Source: Diabrotica undecimpunctata (lineage: Eukaryota > Arthropoda > Insecta > Coleoptera > Chrysomelidae). From it: DNA of 64,000 bases. Below the pieces are notes generated by a model. The model saw only the letters and a list, made by a program, of their open reading frames with translations. It made no database searches and was not told the origin of the DNA. The position numbers and the translations under genes were made by a program. Shown piece after piece: positions 56,551-64,000 of the stretch (positions are counted from its first letter, which is position 1; each line of letters opens with the position of its first letter). The DNA lies in the NCBI RefSeq assembly GCF_040954645.1, contig NC_092810.1:76788660-76852659 (forward strand), given 5' to 3'.

Positions 56551-57969
56551 ATGCCAAACACAAGAAACAAGAGCAAAGAGAACAAAAAACAAGAAGATAA
56601 ATCAGAACAGGAAGAATATTCAGACCAGGAAGACGTATTAGACACAACAGTAATGGAGACAGAAAAACAAGAATCGGGAATAGAAAAATTAATACAGATG
56701 ATGCAACTCCAATCACAGAAGATGGATGAATCACAACAAAGAACGGAACAAAAATTGGACAATTTGGAAGAAAACCAAAGAAAAATGGAACAAAAAATGG
56801 AAACGCGTATGGACAAATATGAAAACGAAATAAAAGTCTGTTTAGAAAGAAGTAGGGAAGAAACAGAGAGGAAACTAGAATTGCAGAGAGAAGAAATCGA
56901 AACTAAAATGAAGGATATTCAGAGTATGCAAGAAAGGGAATTAGAACAGATAGAAATAAAATTTGAAAATGCGCTACAAGAAGACCGGAAAGAAACGGAA
57001 AGGAGATTTAAACAAATTGCAGAGATGGAGATAAGAGGAGTAGAAAGAAAGGAAGTCATCGTACATAGCACAGAAGACGTAAAAGTCCGATTTGGCGGGG
57101 ATATAAGGAAACTACACCCAGTGCCTTTTATAAATAACCTAAAGGAAAAAGTCAAATACATAGGACCGTTTGCAACAGCAAAGGAAACAATCAGAAACCA
57201 TCTCAAAGAAGAGGCAAATCTTTGGTTTGTCAGCAAGGAAGAAGAATTTGACAATTGGCAAGATTTTGAGAGAAGATTCTTAAATTATTTCTGGGGAAAA
57301 ATCCAGCAACTACAAGTAAATAAAGAGTTACAAAATGGAAAATACCATGAGAGGATGGGCGTATCAGAAAAGATGTACGCATTACAACTCTATAATAATG
57401 CAAAACATTTGCAATATAATTATTCATCAGAACAATTGGTAGAGTTGATATCGCGACACTTTGAAGATACCTTGGAAGACCACATAAATCTCCAAAATTA
57501 CAAGGACATTGACAGCTTATGTCAATTTTTGCAAATGAGAGAATCACGTAGGCATGAAAGAAGAGAAAGAAGACCGCAAGAAAATTATAGACAAAGAGAA
57601 AACCAAGAATATAGAGACAGAGGTCAAAATTTTAGAAGAGATTATACAAGACGAGAATTCATACCTAGACGGGGATACGAAAATAGACCGAACGGAAGAG
57701 AGAATTATGAACCCAGAACCCAGAGATGGAATGAAAACAGGGATCGGGAAAATCAGAGTAGAAATAACCGCCCATACCAAGGAAACAGATACAATAACCC
57801 ACGGAATGAACAGGAATCTCGCGGTAACCGATATGGGAATGATAGACCAAAAGAGAACAGAAGAGAAATAAATAATATGCAAAGAGAAGAAAATGAATAT
57901 GAGAGAGAAGATGACGGGCGAGAAAACACAGAAGAACAACAGGCGTGTTTTCAAGAAGGCGCTCACTAA
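56551..57969 (+). CDS. Element D Gag, intact
   Basis: ATG 56551, 472 codons. Acidic N-terminus, coiled coil at residues 45-170 (KMEQKMETRMDKYENEIK), capsid-like middle similar to element C (VRFGGDIRKLHPVPFINNLK, FERRFLNYFWGKIQQLQ, LISRHFEDTLEDHINLQNY) and a strongly Arg/Asn-rich tail (RRPQENYRQRENQEYRDRGQ) without CCHC. Long RNA-binding tail instead of a knuckle, as in element C. It overlaps the protease frame by about 55 nt (-1). Confidence 0.9.
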   Translation: MPNTRNKSKENKKQEDKSEQEEYSDQEDVLDTTVMETEKQESGIEKLIQMMQLQSQKMDESQQRTEQKLDNLEENQRKMEQKMETRMDKYENEIKVCLERSREETERKLELQREEIETKMKDIQSMQERELEQIEIKFENALQEDRKETERRFKQIAEMEIRGVERKEVIVHSTEDVKVRFGGDIRKLHPVPFINNLKEKVKYIGPFATAKETIRNHLKEEANLWFVSKEEEFDNWQDFERRFLNYFWGKIQQLQVNKELQNGKYHERMGVSEKMYALQLYNNAKHLQYNYSSEQLVELISRHFEDTLEDHINLQNYKDIDSLCQFLQMRESRRHERRERRPQENYRQRENQEYRDRGQNFRRDYTRREFIPRRGYENRPNGRENYEPRTQRWNENRDRENQSRNNRPYQGNRYNNPRNEQESRGNRYGNDRPKENRREINNMQREENEYEREDDGRENTEEQQACFQEGAH

Positions 57970-58673
57970 AAACGAAGAAACAAACAGGAATTTTTTGTCA
58001 CCCCAAGGAATTTATTAAACTGGCAGGAAACAATGAAAAGAGAAATGGAGTTAATTTAAAATTTGTGGATGGATTTATAAATGAGAAACCAATTAAAATT
58101 ATGATAGACACAGGCTCTGAAATAACACTGGTCAACAGAAAATTAATCGAAGAAGTAAATTTAACAAGTCTAATTTATAAAATACCTAGGGTGAATTTAG
58201 TGGGCGCAAATAAACGGACATTGGCAACAATAAATGAAGGTATACGAGTAATGGTACGATTGAAAAAAAATATGTATGCACTTCAATGTGTAATAATGCC
58301 GAATATGTCACATGACATGATTGTAGGCGTTGACGAATTAACGGAAAAACATGTAGTGATCGATTTCAAAACCAATACGATGAAAATAACAAAGGAAAAA
58401 GAAGAAGAACAGGATAAGGAACAAGAGAAACAAATTACGGACGAATCAGAGAAAGAACAAACGGTGGAAATGAACCTGGTGACGAAGAAAGGAAAAGGAA
58501 GAAAGAGGGGCAAAGGTCAGAAAAAGATCAAAGAAAAAAAAACCTGGGATTCCTCAAAAGATGAGACGAGCTCAGGAGAAGAAGATGGAAAGATTTTGAC
58601 AAGAAATGAAAGCAAAACTTGGGATTCCTCAAAAGAAGAGACAAGCCCAACAAAAAAAAACAAAGGAAAATGA
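57915..58673 (+). CDS. Element D protease and linker
   Basis: -1 frame relative to gag, open from 57915. Retropepsin with KIMIDTGSEITLVNRKL and SHDMIVGVDELTEKHVVIDF. Then a Lys/Glu-rich linker in which TWDSSKDETS and TWDSSKEETS form a short repeat. The frame closes at 58671-58673; a nine-A run just before (near 58653) may cause or mimic a frameshift into the next ORF. Confidence 0.82.
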   Translation, partial: RARKHRRTTGVFSRRRSLKTKKQTGIFCHPKEFIKLAGNNEKRNGVNLKFVDGFINEKPIKIMIDTGSEITLVNRKLIEEVNLTSLIYKIPRVNLVGANKRTLATINEGIRVMVRLKKNMYALQCVIMPNMSHDMIVGVDELTEKHVVIDFKTNTMKITKEKEEEQDKEQEKQITDESEKEQTVEMNLVTKKGKGRKRGKGQKKIKEKKTWDSSKDETSSGEEDGKILTRNESKTWDSSKEETSPTKKNKGK

Positions 58674-59370
58674 AGAGGACACAATGGAGACAGTGGTGTT
58701 TGAAGAAGACACGGAGTACACGGTGAATATGTGCGAAAAATTTGATGGGAGAGACAAAAAATTGATATGCGGAGAAGGCAAAGAAAATGATTTGCGTATA
58801 ATTTTAAGAGACTATGAAACGCTGATAAATGAGGAAAACCGAGTGGCCACAAAATACGAGCACTCATTTGAGGTGAAAAACTTGGGAAATTTTCGATCGA
58901 AGACTTATCCAATTCCTTATAAGTATCGGCGATGGGACAGAAAATTGGGAGAAATAGAGATGTACCTAAATTCCATGCCAAGTACAGTAACGAAAGAAAC
59001 ATCAGAATACATCATGAAAGGCGTCATGCCGATAAGACCGTGGGAAGATCCAGAACAAAGAGAGTATCGACAGGTTATAGAAACGGTTCAGAGGAGATTA
59101 AGAAGAAGCAATGAGAAATACATCCAGAGACAGGGTCATAATAGGAAACGAAGACCAGTAACTTTCCAAAAGGGTGACAAAGTAATGGTAAGAGCATTAA
59201 GAGTGTCAAATCTTCAGAGCGGTATTTGCGCAAAATTGATGCCTGTTTTCGAAGGGCCATACATAGTAAACAACGAAGATGGAGTAAACAGCTATGAGTT
59301 GAAACATATGGATTCTGAAAAGATCAGAGGTATTTATAATATCCATGATGTATATAAATATCACGAATGA
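58606..59370 (+). pseudogene. Element D RT start fused in frame to integrase C-terminus
   Basis: Open 255-codon frame. The first part ends with the RT N-terminus FRSKTYPIPYKYR (near 58888-58928). From WDRKLGEIEMYLNSM on it is integrase tail, with VTFQKGDKVMVRALRVSN, MPVFEGPYIVNN and IHDVYKYHE matching element C. All of the RT palm, RNase H and integrase catalytic core is gone. The deletion keeps the frame. Confidence 0.88.
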
Positions 59371-59516
59371 AGATTTAAATTTGTATAAAGTAGATAGTAG
59401 GATAGGATAATACGTAGCATAAGTACAGCTAGCATACAGGAAGTGCGTTTTAGTTTGCCTCGAGAAAATTTAGTTGCATAGATTGATAAATTTTATCGAT
59501 TACAAAGGCGGGGATT

Positions 59517-60978
59517 TGTTGTACTTTTGAATGTCCATAAGCAATAAAAAACCGATATACAAATTTTATTACTTAAATAAAAATTAAAATTATTGATATT
59601 TCATAAAGACACTGGCATATAAATTTTCAAACATCCTGTATAAGACAAAATATGTATTTTAAGTTGTTCGAAGAATTGTTCATTAGGCCTCAGAGACAAG
59701 ACTTTCAAATATTATCGATAAGAAATTTAAATAAGTCGGTTATTGTGGAATGGATTTACCCGGAATAAAAGTGTATATAGAAAGTGTTTAAACAATAGAC
59801 CGGGATTTGCGGTGGTTTTTCTCCCCGAAAGATTATATCGGTAAAAGTTTATTAACAAAAGACATTGAATTGAGAAACAGGTATCGTTTGTAGCTATTAG
59901 TAAGAAATATTTGTAAAGCAGATAGATTTAGTTAGAATAATTAAAGAATGTTGTTTTCTGGAATTACCCGAATGACGTTTTATAGAGAGAGTTGGTTGGT
60001 AACGATATACGTCACAGAGGTGGATGATTTTTATTGGTCAATTTTTGAATGCAAGGAGGTGGTGGTTTTGGCTATGAGATAGGAGAGAGGAAAAAAGTTA
60101 GTTAGTCAGTTTTCGTCGTCCAAGAAGGAAGGAGCTTTGTGATTTGTGTTTGTTTGAAGTCCCGAAGACGTAATTTACCGGGTGTGTTTATTTGCTGTGT
60201 AAAAGCTGACCAGTGTGAGGAACGGGGTACAGAGAGATAGAAAAACCAAAGGGTATAAGAATATTAATATCAGACGAAGCCGGAAACATTTGGAGTTATA
60301 AACAGGCGCGGAGATTGGCTCAAAAGGAGGCTGCATAGACTAACACGAGTTGTTGGGTTGCAGATACAAGGACAGATAGGAGAAAGGTGTACGTCATCTG
60401 GACCACAATAGGAGCAGAAGCAGAGAAAGGATTTTTTTTGTGGCGTGGCCATAGAATTGCAACGGCAGAGAAATAAAGGTCAGTCAATTTTCATTAGAGC
60501 AGGAGTGTGGTTTTCATTTATTAATTAAATAAATTGAATAAATAATAGAGACAGTTAATTTTGCGATCATTTAAAAAAAAATTTATAAAAAGAGCTTAGT
60601 TATAACACATATTAAAAATCAATGTAAAATAACATTTGGGTCCATGATAGAAAACAACTTCTCATATATTTAAAGTTAGTATATTGCAAATATTACAGGA
60701 TTGATTGTTATATAAAATTTCATTAAAATAAAGGACATCTCACATATAGTTCAGTTGAAATTCTATGTATTTTATTCAGGTCATATTACCTATCCTAATT
60801 AGGAAGCCAATTGGAAAATATTTTGAATCCACGATCAAAGGTAAATAGTACAAGTTAAATAGCCTGAGATTGTAATTAATTAATGCTGATTTATTGTGAT
60901 TAATTGGAGATTAGATCATTTAATAAATCTAGACAGGATTTTTTCTAAATAAGCAATATAATACAATTTAAATAGCAT

Positions 60979-60982
<4 letters not shown>
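59517..60982 (+). repeat. Element D 3' LTR
   Basis: 1466 bp, preceded by AAAGGCGGGGATT (purine tract, 59504-59516). Nearly the same as 54653-56119; followed by (TA)n. Confidence 0.92.

Positions 60983-61049
<67 letters not shown>
60983..61049. repeat. (TA)n tract
   Basis: About 67 bp of TA after element D. Confidence 0.95.
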
Positions 61050-61055
<6 letters not shown>

Positions 61056-61069
61056 TACACACATATATA

Positions 61070-62487
61070 CATATATTTTTTTAAATTTTTTTTACACAGC
61101 GCTAGGGCATAAACCCGTTTCAACACCTCGGAGGTTTAGGCCCTCTTTGTGTGTGGTTCTAAAGAAACTGCTGCAGTATTTATTTCTTTCCATAGTTGGT
61201 TGCGAATGCTTATGGGATTCATCTAAACACGTTGATTTAATGCGCCCCATACACCAAAATCAAGCGGATTAAATTCTGGGTTACGTGGTGGCTATAATGT
61301 ATAATGGATGAATATATTCTTTTGGTTACATATCCAAATCTTAGGGTATATTGTGGAACTACATCTTATTTGTCGCAGAGGTTAAATATTGTATTAAACT
61401 GTGATCTATCTCGTTCATTGGGTACTTACATACACACGGGATAACCTATCGATGACATTACTTATTTATATGATTACGTTACAGCTTACGAGTAACTATA
61501 ATTACATCTCGAATAAATGGACTATAATGATTTACTAACGAACTAATATTATGATGAACTAAATTGCCTGTGTGTTTACTGTGTAATGGATAATAAGTAT
61601 TCTTTTGAGATTTTTTATAAATTAAATAATTATATCAATATCTCACCACATTGCTGAGGAATATGACTACCACTACCAATTCAACGTTCAGAAAAGTTGT
61701 ATTTAAGTATGTTCTCACTGCCTTCTCTCTAGAATCTGGAGGTATACCATCTTGCATAAACCACATATTTTGGGTTTTCAGCATTTTACAATAAAGAAAG
61801 AGTAATACAACGCCAGTATAGAAACTTAAGAAGCGATAGAAAAGAGAAATTGTAAACATAATGACGGCCAACGTCTGAATACGGACACGGTACCTAAAGA
61901 AGAAGATGAAGAATCTTTTCTCCAATAAGACATTTAGCAGCCATAACAAAGCATTTTGTGATGTAACATTATTATCTTTGAGTTGTTTTAATAAGAATAA
62001 ACTATGAATTATGCTTATCTACAGATATTCAATTCTTTACCGCATAAATATTATTATGCAGCTGACTTATAAAATGCGATTATCTCGAAAACGGTTGAAT
62101 TTTGAGGTTACTAACAAGTATACCTTTTCTTTGTAAAAATAATGTATCTTTAATATTTTATAACACAAATAAAGCTAACTTAAAGAGCAAAAAAGTTAGG
62201 CGCAAATTTATGCCACACATGTGACATATGTGGCGCCTTTTATCAGTTCCATTAAAGTGTGTATAAAATTATAATTTATCCTACTCAAAAGCATCCAATT
62301 GTAAATTTTTTTCTAAAAATATTTACAAACGTAAAAGTTATGGCAAAAAATAAAATTTTAAATTTTCACTTTAACACCCTGTATCTTTCTTACTATCAAC
62401 ATTTTATAAAAGCAAGTTGGATTAAATCGTAATATTTTAAAGTGCAGAATCTAGGGTTTCTGTTTGTACAATTACTTAAGGACCACC

Positions 62488-62490
<3 letters not shown>
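61070..62490 (-). pseudogene. mariner-like element, 5' part with transposase fragments
   Basis: The right end CAGGGTGGTCCTTAAGTAAT (complement, 62490) is followed by TA. After 440 bp of terminal sequence, the minus strand reads MWFMQDGIPPDS with REKAVRTYLNTTF (near 61775-61690, the second catalytic Asp) and NPEFNPLDFGVWGALNQRV (near 61285-61225, the third catalytic Asp region of DDD-type mariners), then IRNQLWKEINTAAVSLE. It has stops, and about 250 bp of foreign sequence lies between the two Asp motifs. The C-terminus is absent here but present at 50065-50165. Confidence 0.75.
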
Positions 62491-62584
<94 letters not shown>

Positions 62585-62586
62585 TA

Positions 62587-62632
<46 letters not shown>

Positions 62633-62641
62633 TACATATAC
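62491..62641. repeat. (TA)n tract, interrupted
   Basis: About 150 bp of TA with scattered TTTA and CATA interruptions, outside the right mariner end. Confidence 0.95.
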
Positions 62642-63475
62642 ATCTAGCGGTTAATGTGGGCTCCGTACTAAAACGGTATTATAGTAACTCCAGGAGAATA
62701 TACGCCGTGTATATTATTATCTGAGTAGCGCTTTATGTAGACTCCGACCAACACGTCGGATTAAGTGGACTCCGTAATAGAATTAAACATTTTTGGGATC
62801 CGTATATAACTTTATGCATACACTTCTAAACTCCTGTGATGTTGCCAATAATTGTATTAGTAGATTTTCAAATTTTATAGCAGGTACATTTTGGAACTTA
62901 TTAATTGCTTTAATTATTTTCAAACTTAAAAAAGTATTTATTATAAACTTGGAAATGGCTAGTTTCCATTTTATATATTATTATTTTTTGTTAAAATGCA
63001 TGGGCACTTAAACATTTAGTCTCTAAATGTAGTAACATCGAGTAGAGTAATCGTGTAACAGTTTAAGAAAATAGAAGCCCTTCGGTAGGATTATAATAAA
63101 CCACATAAAAGTAAAGAAAACTCTGTAAACAGGAGATCTTTGTAATTTTTCAATTACTGCAGTTTATGACGTGCAATATTTGTTTCATAAAGTAATTAAA
63201 TTTAAAATATAATAATTTATGGGAAGCGTTTAAAAAAGTAATCGCCAACCTTCATTAGAATACGGCACGATAAGAAGATGAAGCTTACTGTATGTTTACT
63301 TATTATATTCACAAAAAGAATATCTAAAGTAAAAATAAATAAAATCCTGTAAAATTTTAAATACATTAAATCTCCCGTAAATTATTAGACTTATTCTTAG
63401 ATTAAAATAACAAACTCCTTAGTAATTAGGTACAATATACCATTCACAATTATGTGATAATGTGTAAGTGTCAAT
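62642..63475. other. Unassigned DNA with a short repeated motif
   Basis: GTGGGCTCCG, GTAGACTCCG and GTGGACTCCG occur at about 62653, 62737 and 62768. The rest is AT-rich with no gene recognised. Confidence 0.4.
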
Positions 63476-63610
63476 ATTCTTTTAAAAGAGATTTATACAC
63501 CGCGACATTGCACGATCATGTGTCATACGGTTTCATCTTTCATATAAACATCGATAGTTTTTAGCTTTGGGTGTATTTGAGTCGACCGTGCTGTAACATA
63601 TCTACCTTAA
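63476..63610 (-). pseudogene. LINE C-terminal Cys/His fragment
   Basis: The minus strand (63560-63490) reads KDETV, stop, HMIVQCRGV, resembling the EHILxxCP-type motif at the end of many LINE polyproteins. Short and decayed. Confidence 0.4.
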
Positions 63611-63799
63611 ACAGTGTTATTTTACATACAATTAGCACGTTGGCTCTGATAATGACCTATAAATATACATTGTCAAAAATTGTATACATTTATCAATTTA
63701 AAACGTTCTTTGTCGTCTTCTGATTCTTCATTTCCATTCGTTTCTAATTAAGCACATGTTGTCCACAAGGTACCTTTCTCATTTTTAAATCATTACTCT

Positions 63800-64000
63800 T
63801 TTTGCCTTTTGCCTAATGAGAGGACAAAAGTACATATTCCGACAAAATATAATGTAAGGAAAAATCCAAGGACGCAGAAATCCAGGCCGTAGAAGAATGT
63901 CCTGGATGAGAAATTTAAGAGAGTGGTTTGGCTGTACCACTAACGAATTATTCAAAATAGCAGTAAATAAAATTAGAATCGCCCTAATGATATCCAATCT
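63800..64000 (+). pseudogene. LINE ORF2 C-terminus, runs off the window
   Basis: The plus strand reads GKIQGRRNPGRRRMSWMRNL, then REWFGCTTNELFKIAVNKIR to the window end. This is the common C-terminal GKI-GRR--SWLRN--EW signature of insect RTE-like LINEs. One stop precedes it. Confidence 0.65.

Larger units (their letters stand above)
54653..60982 (+). mobile_element. Element D: internally deleted Ty3/gypsy related to element C
   Basis: 6.3 kb, LTRs of about 1467 bp (TGTTGTACTTTTG to AGCATAACA), inserted in (TA)n with ATAT on both sides. Primer site TGGCCCCCAACGTG at 56123. Gag is intact, protease present, but the region from the RT start to the integrase C-terminus is deleted, leaving one open frame across the scar. 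A non-autonomous element that would need enzymes from a relative. Confidence 0.92.

Noticed and set aside
57554..57871. Plus-strand ORF inside element D gag, and minus-strand ORFs at 57544-57966
   Set aside because: Shadow frames of the Arg-rich gag tail.
24227..62641. CRISPR-like array of spaced TA repeats
   Set aside because: The tracts are simple dinucleotide runs separated by kilobases of transposons in a eukaryotic genome.

Overview
This window is insect nuclear DNA, very AT-rich and built almost wholly from nested transposable elements. Polinton, errantivirus-like, Penelope, RTE, jockey-like, mariner and pogo-like sequences occur together with one short host gene fragment, the first two coding exons of a CNEP1R1 (TMEM188) orthologue at 45618-45776. 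A beetle would fit this repertoire, but the order is an inference.

1-9.7 kb: the window opens inside a Polinton/Maverick. A hydrophobic virion-protein-like ORF is followed by an adenain-type protease, possibly read through a -1 slippery site, and then by a small unknown ORF. A truncated Ty3/gypsy copy is joined to it; this copy carries an extra ORF downstream of integrase with a TARG1/OARD1-like macro domain and a CCCH finger. Fossil LINE pieces, a tRNA-derived SINE and an isolated LTR follow. The 3' half of a Polinton DNA polymerase B (minus strand) occupies 8.2-9.7 kb.

9.7-23.8 kb: element A is a complete 12-kb Ty3/gypsy with LTRs of about 1990 bp on the minus strand. It is inserted in the Polinton polB with a 4-bp target duplication (ACAG), and the 5' half of polB resumes at 21.7-23.8 kb. 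Element A is dead: its reverse transcriptase (RT) gene ends in a fold-back inverted duplication.

24.2-44 kb: a chain of elements separated only by long (TA)n tracts. In order these are element B (errantivirus-like, with gag, pol, env and two 222-bp LTRs that read as identical), a 5'-truncated RTE LINE, element C (9.5-kb Ty3/gypsy with 1.36-kb LTRs and a hammerhead-ribozyme-like fold just before its 3' LTR) and a TA-flanked MITE. A second copy of that MITE lies inside element C.

44-49 kb: a second type of MITE, the CNEP1R1 exons, and a fossil jockey-like LINE in the following intron. No further CNEP1R1 exon was found, so that intron would be at least 18 kb.

48.5-64 kb: a pogo-like MITE, then a mariner whose two halves (49.4-50.2 and 61.1-62.5 kb) appear to have been split by a head-to-head pair of Penelope elements and by element D. 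Element D is an internally deleted Ty3/gypsy related to element C. Fossil LINE C-termini close the window.

The strongest leads are the captured macro domain, the hammerhead-like folds, the repeated use of (TA)n tracts as landing sites, two template-switch scars, and several in-frame -1 slippery heptamers.
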